This document shows positions 22,504 through 33,750 of a stretch of 64,000 nucleotides of DNA, in pieces. A model generated the notes under the pieces. That model was not told where the DNA came from, searched no databases, and saw only the letters and a list, made by a program, of their open reading frames with translations. A program made the translations under genes and the position numbers. The first letter of the stretch is position 1, and each line of letters begins with the position of its first letter. The DNA lies in NCBI GenBank assembly GCA_032717465.1, contig CM064665.1:25594088-25658087 (forward strand), read 5' to 3'. Source of the stretch: Coenobita brevimanus. Its lineage: Eukaryota; Arthropoda; Malacostraca; Decapoda; Coenobitidae.

Positions 22504-23122
22504 GTTGTGTTCCATTACCGGTTTCCCGTCTCACTTTCTTTCTTGGATGCCCTTCCTGGACGCCTTCCTTTCCTTCATTTCCTCTCATCCTTTGTCTGGC
22601 TTCTTTATGCTTCCACCATGTTCTGACATCTTTGTTTTGTTCTCACCATCACACGATAATGTTACGCCTCTTTTGATCCTCAAATTCGTCCCTCCTTTTT
22701 CTTTGTTTGGCTTCTTTATGGTTTGTATGCATCTTGATGTCTATGCCGTAGTCTTGCCACCACTAGATGGTTTTATGCCTGTTGTATTCCGTATCCTCCT
22801 CTGGCCTCTCTTCCTTTTCGACAGTTTTCTTTAACAATGAAGCTTGGTTGACTCACTTTCAGTTGAACGAAATCGTCTGGTGTTTGCTGAAATGGAACAC
22901 ATTTTATCCCGACATAAGAAAAGCCATTGTGGCAGTATTAACACTGCCAAATTATATTTGAATTGTTTCAACATAATGGAGTTGACACATTCTCCATTTG
23001 TCACGTAACACACTTAAGTACAACGGTTTTAGGCCACATTCTTGCCACCTCCAGACTTATGCATATCTCTTATTCCTTAACCAACCAGGAAAGTTATTGA
23101 TTATGTTTCAAGTCTTGACATT

Positions 23123-23128
<6 letters not shown>

Positions 23129-23200
<72 letters not shown>
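23129..23200. repeat. (TA)n microsatellite
   Basis: Uninterrupted TA run of about 72 bp, shortly before an inverted SINE fragment. Confidence 0.97.
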
Positions 23201-23202
<2 letters not shown>

Positions 23203-23274
23203 CGAGGCTGCAAAAACTCAGTGTTCTAAGGTACATGTTAGACTTTTTTAATGCTTAGCTTAACAGTCTTACTG

Positions 23275-23370
23275 TTTAGCACACACCCCACGTGCGACCA
23301 CTTTAGGTCTGACTCGGACCGTCCATACTGAATACATGTTAGGGCTGTCTCATTCTACACTGGTTGAATG
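23275..23370 (-). mobile_element. SINE body fragment, inverted
   Basis: The reverse complement matches the body of the SINE at about 8780-8865, sharing GAGACAGCCCTA, CATGTATTCA, TATGGACGGT and the following GTGG-rich part. The promoter head is absent. A TA microsatellite lies next to it, where the tail of an inverted SINE would fall. Confidence 0.65.
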
Positions 23371-24525
23371 AATCAGTATAATATGAAGAAAAACCGTACA
23401 TACATGGATCAGTATGTTTTGTGTACGCAGTTAACAGACACTGAGTGTGTACTAGCATGCTGTTACTTACGGCATTGTGAATATTACCAGCCTATCACGT
23501 CATTCTACTTAACCGCTTAAACTTTTCACACTGGTTTTATCCCTTGCTCTGTTTTGTGATTCTGCCTCATTTTTAAAACCCTGAATTCCTCGTGCTCCTT
23601 GCCCTTAAAATTTACAAGAATGAGATCAAATGAATGCACGTCATGGTACAGAAGCGATGAAACTATTTCATATACTAATTATATGTCTTACCTTATGGCT
23701 ATTCTTCATTTTCTTTACACTGGATCATCCTGTTTATTAATCCTCTCTCTGCCTGTATAATATCAATTAATCAAGAAAGGATTACGAAGACAGCATTGTA
23801 CATTGCAGTGAAACAAATAAACCAACTCATATCTATATCAGTGAAGTGTGCTTTTGTGAGCGCGTGACGATCGAGCGAGCGCCATCTATCACAATTTCCC
23901 TCTGATATAAAGTTATCGGCGGAATCTCCGATATTTGCTAGAGTTGATGGCAAAAAACACATTGTTAGGACAGAAAAACCTTTTATAAATTTGCTTTTGT
24001 TATTGAGGTGTTCACCTCAATTCCAAGGGGTTCCTATGCATTTATGGGTGAGTTTTTAGTTGATTAAGTTTATTGAATGAATGTATCACATGTAGAAGGA
24101 ATTTCAACTCTGCTTTACATAGCAGTAAAGTTATTAACTTCTGCTTTTGCGTGACTGTCGGGTTGGGCCGGGACTCATATTTCCTAACTTAAATCAGAAT
24201 AAATTTCTCTCGCTTGCATCGCTCTCTTGTTTGTAATTATTCGTTGTCTTCGTCTCTGGCTCCTCTTCCCTTCCTTCGTCCCCAGGTTTCTCCTTGTTTC
24301 GTACTTTTAATCTCCTCGTTCGGTCCTTTACTCGCTACCCTTAATCTGTCTTCCTGTCCCTCGCACTCTTATCAGGAAATTACCGCACTTTCGTAATCTT
24401 ATTTTCCGCCCACGTCGTCGTCTTCACAAAACTGTGTGAAAACATTCCCCCTTCCATTTTTAGCCAGTGTAACTAAACAGAACCTGTCCTTTGCAACACC
24501 TCAGGGTTCGGTGGCTACTGGACGA
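23371..24525. other. Non-coding sequence
   Basis: No credible gene or repeat structure seen beyond a C/T-rich stretch at about 24210-24370. Short frames here have no recognised domain. Confidence 0.5.
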
Positions 24526-24529
24526 CAGT

Positions 24530-24720
24530 CGGCCGGTCGACAGGAAAACTAGGCGACACCCAACTGGTCGACAAGATAAATGGGCGACTGTCAACTGGGC
24601 GACAGGATAAATGGGCGAATACCAACTGGTCGACAGAATAAATCGGCGACTGCCAATTGGGCTACAAGATAAATGGGCGACAACAGCCAAACAAGTGGAT
24701 GGACAACTGGCCGACAATTA
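24530..24720. repeat. Minisatellite, unit about 31-32 bp
   Basis: About five to six diverged units of CAACTGGTCGACAAGATAAA followed by TGGGCGACTG. The Ser/Cys-rich minus-strand frame at 24460-24717 is its translation and is not supported as a protein. Confidence 0.85.
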
Positions 24721-24902
24721 GACAATTAACAATTCTACTCTACCTGAAGAGTGTGGGATACAAACAAAACTCCGAGACAGTTGGCAGCTGGCGGGCTGGC
24801 TGCCTGGCGATCAGTACATAGTTGTTATCGGACAGCAGTAGGTCACATCCTGTCGTCGCATTCATTCTGTTATACCGCTACAGACGTTACTCAACCCGCA
24901 TC

Positions 24903-27076
24903 ATGGCTGAATTCGTAACCTCACAAAGAAGCAAAGATAAACTTGTTCACGCAGGATTTATTTACACAAAGGACAGGACAAGACGAAATACCACCTATTG
25001 GAAATGTGACAAAAGATAAACATGTAATGGCAGAGTAGTGTCAGTAGGTGATGACGATAAAATGGAAGTGCGGGTAACTAAAGAACACACGCACGCACCA
25101 CGATGTGAAGAAGCTGCAGTGCAGAGGCTGAAAACAAACTTGAAGCAAAAAGCTGTGGAACAGCCAGCGACACAACCAGCTACACTCATCCGCGAGGAAC
25201 TTGTAGGCATATCTGACTCCGCAATAGCAGCTTTACCTGAGCGTCAGTCCCTTCGCCGACCAGTAAACAGGAGCAGGGCCTCAGTGAGACCAAGTAACCC
25301 TAAGAACATAACAGACTTACATATAGTTCCGCCTTACGTAAGTACAATATCTGGTCGTCCGTTTCTCTTGCACGATAATGAGGGAGATACACGATGCAGA
25401 ATAATTATATTTGCTACTGAAGACAATGTCCGTTACTTGTTTTCCTCAAATATGTGGTATATTGATGGAACTTTCCAAGTAGTACCAGGCATGTTTTACC
25501 AGCTTTGGACAGTGTATGGAAAAGTGGCAGAGACGGTATTTCCTCTTGTATATGTCCTCATGCAAAATAAACAACAACAAAAATTTGTTGGATGAGCTAA
25601 ATGACGAAAACAATGATGATTTCATACGACTTGAGGAGGTTGCTGAATATCTGGATAAAACTTACATACGTGGACGTCCTGCATGTAACAGAAGACGAAG
25701 ACATCCACCACGGTACCCAGTTGAGATGTGGAATGTGTATGAAAGAACAATGGCAGATGAAGCTAGAACTAATAACGCAGTAGAAGGCTGGCGCAACAAA
25801 TTTAACGAAATGGTAAACAAGAGGAGAGTATCGATGTTTTCATTGCTGGACGAACTATGGAAAGAACAGCACGACACTGAGGCTTCTATACTTCAGGTAC
25901 AAATTTTTTCATAATAAAGTTAGTGCCTCAGTTACATCAATCTGATTTATCACAATGTCTATCTATCTATCTATCTATTGTCAGACGCCTCAATCCCTTT
26001 TGGGGTGGCCACAAACAAATCGCCTCCAAGTCGCCCTGTTCCCCGCCATTTCACTGCCCTGCTCCCAACTCACACCCCCCTCTCTCATATACCTCTCCAC
26101 CCCATCCCTCCATCTCATCCTCGGCCTCCCTCCCTCTTCCCCCTCCACCTCACTCACATACACTCTCTTCGTCAGTCTTTCACCCTTCATCCTCTCCACA
26201 TGGCCAAACCACCTCAGTGTGTTCCTCATGACGCTTCCTATCACATCCATATCAACACCACAACGCTCCTTTATATTCTCATTCGTCAGCCTGTCTCTCC
26301 ATGTGACTCCACAGGCTCCTCTTAAATAACTCATTTCCACTGCTCTCACTCTTGACTTGTGTCCTTCCAACAACGTCCAAGGTTCACTTCCATACGTTAG
26401 AGTTGGTATCACAATACTGTCATGTAGTAACTTTTTCACTTCCATGCTCACTTCCCTGTTTCTTATCACTGCTTTCAAAGAACCAGCAACCTTTCTTCCC
26501 TGCTGTACCCTTTCAAGCACTTCACCCTCCAAACCTCCATCCTTACTCATCACACTACCCAAGTACTTAAACGTACTCACATTTTCCAATTCCTCACCAT
26601 CCAACCTCGCTGTACATTCACTGACTTCACCTCTCTCAAAGACCATCACTTTACTCTTCCCTACATTCACCATTAGATTCCGATTCTTACACACTCTCCC
26701 AAACTCATTCACCAAGCCTTGCAGCTCCCCTTCTTCTTTCACTCAACAACACAGTATCATTTGCAAACAACAGTACAGGGAGTTTCCAAACACTATCCTC
26801 TCTCACCAGAGACACTCCAACATCCACTACCCTACCTTGTACCTCTTTATTACCCCATCCATGTACAGATTATGCGTAATATATGTAATACATGTAGTAT
26901 ATGAAGTATATTTTCAGGTTAACACTGGCCAACAAAACATTCGGCAGAACCTAAGCAAGAAGACTGAACGAAAGAATGAAAGAATAAAGAATGTGGTTGC
27001 ACTTTATCAAGAATTCAAGGACAGTGGTCAGATTCTACTCTACCTGAAGAGTGTTGGGTACAATGTTGTTCCTTAA
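24903..27076 (+). pseudogene. FLYWCH zinc finger / MULE-type transposase, two-exon pseudogene (copy 1)
   Basis: An ATG at 24903 starts a FLYWCH-like zinc finger (DKLVHAGFIYTKD, TYWKCDK, CNGRVV, EHTHAP) interrupted by TAA at 25018. A Mutator-like transposase segment follows (FATEDNVRYLFSSNMWYIDG, about 25405-25465; first catalytic Asp in YIDGTF). At about 25570-25595 the reading jumps, with a frameshift, from VLMQNK to the C-terminal region (YLDKTYIRGR, PVEMWNVYERTM, RTNNAVEGWRNKFNEMV), so the middle with the remaining catalytic residues is deleted. A CAG|GTACAA donor at 25896/25897 and a TTTTCAG acceptor at 26917 join, in phase 0, to an exon at 26918-27076 that ends VGYNVVP and a TAA stop. 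An RTE LINE fills the intron. It is inactive. Confidence 0.8.
25956..26870 (-). mobile_element. RTE-type LINE 3' fragment inside the MULE intron
   Basis: The minus strand from 26742 encodes the C-terminal part of a LINE polymerase with few breaks: VNVGKSKVMVFERGEVSECT, FKYLGSVMSKDGGLEGEVLE, VIPTLTYGSEPWTLLEG and NTLRWFGHVERMKGERLTK, ending CGHPKRD. The RT active-site region upstream (26750-26870) is frameshifted and the endonuclease is absent. The 3' tail is an ATAG repeat (CTATCTAT on the plus strand at about 25956-25978). This is the least decayed copy of the family in the window. It sits wholly within the intron 25897-26917. Confidence 0.85.
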
Positions 27077-27090
27077 TTTATAAAATGCAT

Positions 27091-27096
27091 AATAAA
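27091..27096 (+). terminator. Poly(A) signal AATAAA after the MULE pseudogene
   Basis: AATAAA lies 15 bp after the TAA stop of the last exon and is followed by a T-rich stretch. It fits a polyadenylation signal for the former transcript. Confidence 0.5.
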
Positions 27097-27104
27097 GTCT
27101 TTTT

Positions 27105-27370
27105 AATTAGTGTCTCAAAAACTTACCGAGAATGGAAGTTATTGCAATTGGTCTATAGTTTGATGGATCAGAAGTTGCCCCCCTTTTTAGGAACAGGATG
27201 GATATTTGCTTCTTTCCAAGAGGCTGGAAAAATTGAGGTACGGATGCATAAGAGGAAAACTTTTGCTAATACAGCCAACACTGAGGAGCAATTTTTAAGT
27301 ACTATTGTAGGAATTTCATCTGGACCAGTAGCTTTGTCTGCTGATGTGATGAATAATAGAATTAAATAAC
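27105..27370 (-). mobile_element. CR1/Jockey-type LINE fragment (RT fingers)
   Basis: On the minus strand, in changing frames, the sequence resembles the start of a non-LTR reverse transcriptase: a KGG-like turn and an SNYRPIAITS-type segment at about 27125-27180. Several stops and shifts are present. Only about 260 bp remain. Confidence 0.55.
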
Positions 27371-28675
27371 AGCTGGTTATACAGGAATCACAACAGTATC
27401 GCGAGAGAATATGGTCTCGTAAAAACTAAATAATGTTCACATAACTAGTTTGGTGTCCACACGTCTTCACACAAATCAACACTATAATAGAGGTGGAGTG
27501 AGCCGGGGTTTGTTCATTCTGTCATAACCACACTTAAATTTCTCCAGCTTCAGCGTCAGGCTGCAGTTTCTTCTCGTCACTTTCACATTTAACAAGTTCC
27601 ACTGTTTCCCTTGCTTCATGTTGTAACCAAATTTCATGGAGTCATTTTCCCATACGTTTATCACAGCAGTGAACAAAAAATCACTATGAGTATAAACAAA
27701 AATCCTACTACAGGGATTGTAATACGAGAATATACATATAAAACGAAGGCTAAAAAAAAGTGATAAGGGAAATGAGATTACTGGACTATAGTAGTCTTAC
27801 AAGGAACAGCTGTGATGGGGAAGATATTAAAGGAAAACACAGGACAAGGACGAAGGTTTGAACTGTGGACGAACACAAATGTAAAAGATCAAACGGGACC
27901 TATGGTAGTGAGGCGAACAAAGAATACAGAGTAAAAATGTGTAGTATAAAGAGTGTCATTGTAAGATAAAGGGAAGGGAATTAGATAGAAGAGATGAAGA
28001 TGACTGCAGACAGAACATGAATATGACAGTCGTGGAAAGAGGGGGTATCTTTCAAGCATTACTCAATAAAAATAAAGTAAGATTACAGTAAGCCCATTGC
28101 AAAATTAAGTGAAGATCTGACACTGGGACAAAAGTCTAAGGTAACATGACAATTGATACATTCTCTGCTTGCAATATGATTTATTGGAAGGTGATATACA
28201 GTATGTCTATAATAATATTAATCTTTTGATTTCACTAAGCCATTCAAAACTTTGTACATATGCATACCTATGTCAGTCATACATGTAACAATACTACCTA
28301 GTATCAGAAATGACGCCCTAGTAACATTACTTCCCCCCGGTGTTCACCAATCGACCCTTGGGAGGAGGACCCCATTTCTATCCCTAACACTCAGAGATGA
28401 ATCGAGGACAGCTAGTGCCAGCAAGGTTGTCTACGGTCTCCACAACATCTTACCTATAAAAGGAATCCGGATTAGCGTTCACATCAGCTAAGTGGTCCTG
28501 ACAGGTGGAGGGACAAACACAAACAACTGTGGGGCGAGTTGCTAAGCGAGGCTTTTGTCTGTACTCAGTGATAGCTAGAGTAGAAGGTGATGAAGGGGAA
28601 GCAAGGGCAGAGGGGGGAGGAAGAGAAGAAGAAGAAACATTTTCCTGACTTTCCTCCCACTCAAAGTACCTGGAA
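27371..28675. other. Non-coding sequence, possible LTR of the adjacent gypsy element
   Basis: No gene seen. On the minus strand a purine run (GGGGGGAAG) near 28328-28336 is followed a few bases later by TGTTACTAGG, a possible primer tract and LTR start for the minus-strand element at 28680-30560. The other LTR end was not identified, so this stays tentative. Confidence 0.3.
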
Positions 28676-28679
28676 GTTC

Positions 28680-30560
28680 ACTTAAGAACGTCTGCGCAAG
28701 CCCACTTACTCTCAGATGACAAGTCTTTAATCTCTAATTTGTTACCGTTATGAAATATCACGCGGTGTGGGTCTGTAAATTTGTCATCTAATTTAGAACT
28801 ACGTGTACATGAACGAACAAATACTAATTCCCCAGTAGTAATGTTGATAGGTGATGCAGACTTAAGCTGGCGTTGTATCATATCCTTTTAAGATAAGGCC
28901 AGATTAACTTTTATATACAGATGTATTTTCTGGAAGACTGTCATTTTCACTTTCACGTAATCATCCAAATTATAGAGTGAACTAGGTTTCGATAATAGCA
29001 TTGAATAGGGCAATCTTTAATCGAATCCACTAAAGACAAAGAATAGAGTTTCGCAACATTGATGGAACTATTGATAGAGGCCACAACTTGGGGTATCCAC
29101 TCATCCCAACAGGTGCTTTGAGAACCTAAGTACCTCAAACACTCCGACACTCTTTTATTTTGCTTTTCGAAAAGGCCGTTGGAAGCCGGATGGTTGGGTA
29201 TGACATTGCATTTATTGATGTTATACTGCTTACAAATCTCAACAAAATTATTGTTACACTGTGTGCCGCTGTCGGTGATAACAGTGGAAGGTGTAGTGAA
29301 TGGACAAATGACGTGATCGATGAAGGTAAGTGCAACTCTTAGCGGTCTTGTCTTTGAGAGCTACGAGAACAGTAACGTGATAAATGATCAACTGCCACGA
29401 ACTAATACTCTGTATCGGATTTTGTAAGAGATCATTTAAGATCAGCAGAAGCGGCTTCCCATGTATGTAATGGAACTGGAGCAGCAACAATTCGTAGTGG
29501 AGTACGTAATCCGGTTGACCCTTTGTGACGATTACAGGAAACACTGGAATCACAGAGGGCATTGATGTCCTACAGCAGAGTTGGCCAATAAAGTGAAAGG
29601 CGTACTTGTCTCAAACGTCGATCTTTTCCTGGATGGGATGCATGAAGTGTGTTATGAACGATGTGGAACAATGCAGGTATTAAATCAGTGGGAACAATGA
29701 GTAGATGTACCTCTCTATTAGGTATGTCCTTTCCTGTAAGGGATTTCTTCCTGTACAAAAGTATTGTCTAACATTAGATTAACTACTGGCACTGGGAGAG
29801 TAGGTAGGGTTGAAACGTCTCACAGAAGGTCTGTGAGCTGGTAATCATTAATAACATCTTAGGTTAAGGTAGTGTAAGGAGCATCACTGGGCTGAGATGG
29901 TGGGACTGCCGCGGCTATGTGACGTGAAAGAGCATCTGCAACAACATTTGATTTACCAGGCACGTAGGCTACTGAAAGGTTGGGTTGAAGTCTTGAATAA
30001 TAATTGACCATCGTGCCAAACGACCTTTAAGATTTCTTCCTTTGAATAAATCACAAAGTGGGAGATGATATGTTTGGATATGCACTGGATATCCGTATAT
30101 TATATCTGTGAAATGTTTGAGAGACTAAACAATAGCTAATCAAGCCCCCCAATCAGTAACACTGTAGTTACGTTCTGCGGTGCTTAGGGCACGACTAGCA
30201 TATGCAATTACACGCTTCCCCTTTGCTTGATCAACTTGCATCAAAATCACACCAATTCCCAATCCAGATGCATCTGTACAAAGAAGAAAAAGTTTCATAT
30301 AATCATGGAATGCCAGGACTGGGGCATTTGTAAGTGCTGTCTTCATTGTTACAAAAGCTTGTGACAAATCGTTAGTCTAAACAAAACGTTCAATTTTCTT
30401 AAGTAATTTAGTCACAGGAGCGGCGATTTGTGCATACTCGATAGTAAATCACCGATCGTAGCCACTTAGTCCAAGGAAACCTTACATCATCAGTACTGGT
30501 AGGATCAGGGAAGCTAGAAACTGCCTTAACTTTATCATGTGGCATTTATTCCTTCTGCAT
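28680..30560 (-). mobile_element. Degenerate Ty3/gypsy pol, canonical RT-RH-IN order
   Basis: On the minus strand, reading from 30560 down: an RT thumb remnant (VVSPQGI and DRFTIEYAQ-like pieces), RNase H at 30140-30367 (LLCTDASGLGIGVIL, IAYASRALSTAERNYS), a VADALSR-type linker near 29940, an integrase zinc finger at about 29570-29700 (HIVHNTLHASHPGKDRRLRQ), a broken integrase core at about 28950-29500 and a C-terminal domain at 28680-28881 (TTGELVFVRSC). Many stops and frameshifts make it a fossil. Gag and upstream RT are not recognisable. The order is the usual one, unlike the element at 4880-8504. Confidence 0.8.
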
Positions 30561-30840
30561 CATCGACATGTCTTAGAAATTTAATTCTCTTACGTAAGTA
30601 GCAACTCTGAGTAATGGCAGTAAAGGAGAAAATAGCATTATGAAGCAAGTTTTTAATAGATAAAATAGTTAGACATAACGGCAATGAAAATGGGTCGTTA
30701 TCTGTGACAGAAAACTCAGGACGCAATATTAACCGGAGACTATATTTAAAAAATCGAAAATACATAAATTTAAGTTCGTCGAGGACCTTAAGGCATTAGT
30801 ATTAACTTTCCATCCGTATGTTTGGCAATAAGTCACATAT
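30561..30840. other. Non-coding sequence
   Basis: Probably decayed upstream pol of the gypsy element. No motif is clear enough to assign. Confidence 0.4.
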
Positions 30841-30843
30841 CAG

Positions 30844-31083
30844 GTGAGAGGACAGTGCCTTTGCCAAGGTGTGTTTGAAGGCTCTTCGACAGTTATCCCA
30901 GAGCTAATAACTGTTCACACTGAAGAAGCTGATCAGCGTATAATTCCTCATGCGATACATGCTGTTCAGAGAGGAACCTCCAAGATCGTAGCTTTGTCCC
31001 CTGACACTAATGTTTTTGTAGCGTTAATGTTTTACTGGGATGAACTTAAATCTTCTGGGATTTCAGAGTTTTGGGTAGAGAGG
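30844..31083 (+). pseudogene. Fragment of an arthropod multi-copy protein with an EADxRI / DTxVFV motif
   Basis: The frame contains PELITVHTEEADQRIIPHAI followed by KIVALSPDTNVFVALMFYWD. From general knowledge this resembles the EADTRI...DTDVFV segment (PIN/XPG-like) of uncharacterised proteins present in many copies in arthropod and cnidarian genomes, often linked to mobile elements. Here the second Asp of the usual DTDV motif is Asn. The fragment ends abruptly at about 31083, where LINE sequence begins, so it is truncated. The identity of the full element is not known to me. Confidence 0.55.
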
Positions 31084-31109
31084 GGTCACGGTGACTCACT
31101 TCCCTGTTT

Positions 31110-31490
31110 CTTATTAAAAAAAAAAAAAAAAAAAGTAACCTTTCTTCTTGTTGTACCCTTTCAAACACTTCATCCTCTAAACTTCCATCCTTACAAATCT
31201 TACTACTCAAGTACTTAAATGCACTCATATTATCCATTTCCTCCTCATCCAACCTCATTGTACATTCAATGACTTCATTTCTTTCGAAGACCATAACTTT
31301 ACTCTTCCCTACATTAACCTTTAAATTCCATTTCTTACACACTCTCCCAGACCCATTCACCTAGCATTGAAGTTTCCCTTCGTCATCACTTAACAACAAG
31401 TATTATCTCCAAACTACAGTACAGGAAGTTTCCAAACGCTGCCTTCTCTCATTAGGACCGCTCCAACATCCACTGCCATACCCTGTATCA
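31110..31490 (-). mobile_element. RTE-type LINE fragment
   Basis: The minus strand encodes RVCKKWNLKVNVGKSKVMVF and FKYLSSKICKDGSLEDEVFE, the same family as 25956-26870. A poly-A run on the plus strand (31118-31136) marks the junction with the preceding pseudogene fragment. It is truncated at both ends. Confidence 0.8.
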
Positions 31491-31908
31491 AACACTTCGC
31501 AGCCAAATCAGTGTGAATGACTACACTGTACAACAGTGGGAAAAAAAAAATAAAGACAAATATGATATGAGCATTTTAAGGGGTAATTTCATGCGTTGAT
31601 CTCTAATATCACATTCGATTTACTGTGTGACCCACCAATGTTATATAATCGTGTCGGTTGAGGTTTAGGCCTATTCAGTGTAACAGTTCCAAAATACTGT
31701 ACAGTCTACGTAAGATGTATTACTTCGATTTCTTATTCGTCTGTATGCTTCCTTATGTAAATATACAAGTCAATTCAAATATTCTAAAAGTCTTTCTCTT
31801 TGCAGGTGTTATTAACTATACTGAAGCAACAGCGACCAGATGTAAAGTTTTCCAGACAGTTGTTGTTACATCAGAGGTTCGCTGACACTGAAACAGTACA
31901 AAAGGTGA
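31491..31908. other. Non-coding or unresolved upstream exon region
   Basis: No clear gene. A good splice acceptor (TTTCTCTTTGCAG) ends at 31805 and may precede an exon of the pseudogene that follows, but the sequence after it shows no motif I recognise. Confidence 0.35.
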
Positions 31909-33750
31909 ATGACTTCTCACACGAAGAAACTATATCAACTGTATTTTGGATGCAAAGTTGGCGATCAAGACAAGCGATGGGCTTCTCATATATGCTGTGT
32001 CAGGTGCGCTAAGCCACTCTTAGCCTGGGTCAAAGGCACGGATGCAGGTCTCAAATGTGGAGTGCCGATGGTTTGGAGGGAGCCACTGGACCATTCAACG
32101 GACTGCTGCTGCTGCTGCTTAACAGATATCACAGGTAAGATGATTTCCTCCCTTCATCCTCTTTATTGATTACAATTCTTACAAAAGACATCATTTTGTT
32201 AAATTAATGCATTATAGTCTCCTCTAAATCTGTGTTCTAATGAGCATGTCTATCTTTCTTTTCTACAGGTCGTAACCAGAAGAACAATAAGGCTATTGTT
32301 TAACCAGATCTTCAGTCTGCTATTGGCCCTGTTGGACATTCCAGTGATACGCCTGTCCCTCAGCCTTCATCCGGAATATCAGGCGATGACACGGACACCC
32401 CAGATGTACCTGAATCACAAGAAAAAATCTAATTACACAACCTAAACTGAATGACCTGGTTGATGATCTTTCCCTCACTGAACAGCAGCGTGACCTACCA
32501 GCCTCTCGTTTGCAGGAATGGAATTTTGTTGGATGAAGATGCCAGTATTACAACATTCAGAAAGCGTTCATCGGATTTGCAGCAATACTATTCAGTGGAA
32601 GAGGGGGCCGGCCAAGGCTGAGATGGAGGGATGGAGTGGAGAGGTATATGAGAGAGGGGGTGTGTGAGCTGAGAGCAGGACAGTGAAATGGCGGGGGACA
32701 GGGCGACTTGGAGGCAGTTTGTTTGTGGCCACCTCTTACGGGATTTAGGTGTCTGGCAATAGATAGATAGACAAATAGGAAAATAGTCTCTGTTTTGGCA
32801 CTGATATCAGGGTACTTTCTGATGCCCTTGGATTGAACTTTGAACCCAGTCACGGGAGGCTGTTTATTGATGGCTCTCTGTACAGCATTAAAGGTGTTCT
32901 GCTACACATAGGAAACACCATGTCTTCTATTCTAGTTGCACACTCAGTTACTTTAAGAGAGACATGAAACTCTATCATTCTGGATCGCATAAAATACCAT
33001 GAGCATGAATGGCTTCTTTGTGCAGATTTGAAAGTTGTTGCCATTCTTAATGGACTGCAAACTGGCTATACCAAGTACGTGTGTTTTCTATATCAGTGGG
33101 ACAGCCGAACAAGATCAGAGCATTACACCCGGTCGGAATGGCCACCGTGAGATTCACTGACACGTGGATCCCACAATGTTATTAATGAACCACTAATGAA
33201 GGAGAAAATCATTTTGACACCAATTCACCTAAAACTGGGCTTAATGAAACAGTTTGTCAAAGCACTGAAGTATGATAAACCAGCATTCCTGTACCTCAAG
33301 AGAAATTTCCCAAAATAAGCGACGCTAACATCAAAGAAGGCATATTTGTCAGCCCTCAAATTCGTCAGCTCATATTTAACAATGATTTTCAAGCAATGGT
33401 GGCTGAAACAGAGTCAGCAGCTTGGTGTGCATTTAAGGGTGTGTGCAGTGGTCTTCTGGGAAAGCACAGACAGGACCATCATCAAGTTTCAGTAGATGAA
33501 CTTATCAAATGTTGCCAAAGTCTTGGTTGTAACATGTCACTGAAACTACATTTTCTGCATTCGCATCTTTCCTTTCTCCCAGACAATGCTGGGGCCGTCA
33601 GTGATGAACTTGGAGAGGTTCCATCAAGACATAGCAGGAATGGAGAGTAGGTACAACTGGAGATGGAGCCCAGCCATGTTAGCCGACATCTGCTGGAATC
33701 TGATGCGTGACCAACCACAGGTATCGCACAAACGAAAAAGAAGGTACTAA
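31909..33750 (+). pseudogene. Arthropod multi-copy gene family (FGCKVGDQDK type), broken copy
   Basis: The first part reads QLYFGCKVGDQDKRWASHIC and CGVPMVWREPLDHSTDC, a Cys-rich N-terminal domain. An intron with GTAAGA donor (from 32134) and TTTTCTACAG acceptor (ending 32269) leads to AIGPVGHSSDTPVPQPSSG, an acidic linker, then RLFIDGSLYSIKGVLLHIGN, YHEHEWLLCADLKVVAILNG, LTPIHLKLGLMKQFVKALKY and LGCNMSLKLHFLHSHLSFLP. It ends with a broken AVSDELGE...FHQDIAGMESRYNW segment and a TAA at 33748-33750. At least three in-frame stops, a deletion near 33616 and a LINE insertion (32599-32787) inactivate it. The family is common in hemipterans and crustaceans. Its function is unknown to me; a mobile-element origin is likely. 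Confidence 0.7.
32599..32787 (+). mobile_element. RTE-type LINE 3' end inserted in the pseudogene
   Basis: It encodes RPRLRWRDGVERYMREGV and the family 3' end (TTTGTTTGTGGCCACC, TACGGGATTTAGG) with an ATAG tail at 32758-32775. Coding similarity of the host pseudogene stops at QQYYSVEE and resumes after the tail at ENSLCFGTDI, so the LINE interrupts an exon. Confidence 0.8.

Noticed and set aside
22263..22676. Ser/Leu-rich frame over the CT microsatellite (and its fused version in copy 2, 60324-61019)
   Set aside because: Follows CT repeats and C/T-rich flanks. Frame differs between copies because of small indels. No recognised domain.
24460..24717. Cys/Ser-rich minus-strand frame of 85 codons, identical in both copies
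   Set aside because: Translation of the 31-32 bp minisatellite. Identity between copies reflects the duplication, not selection.
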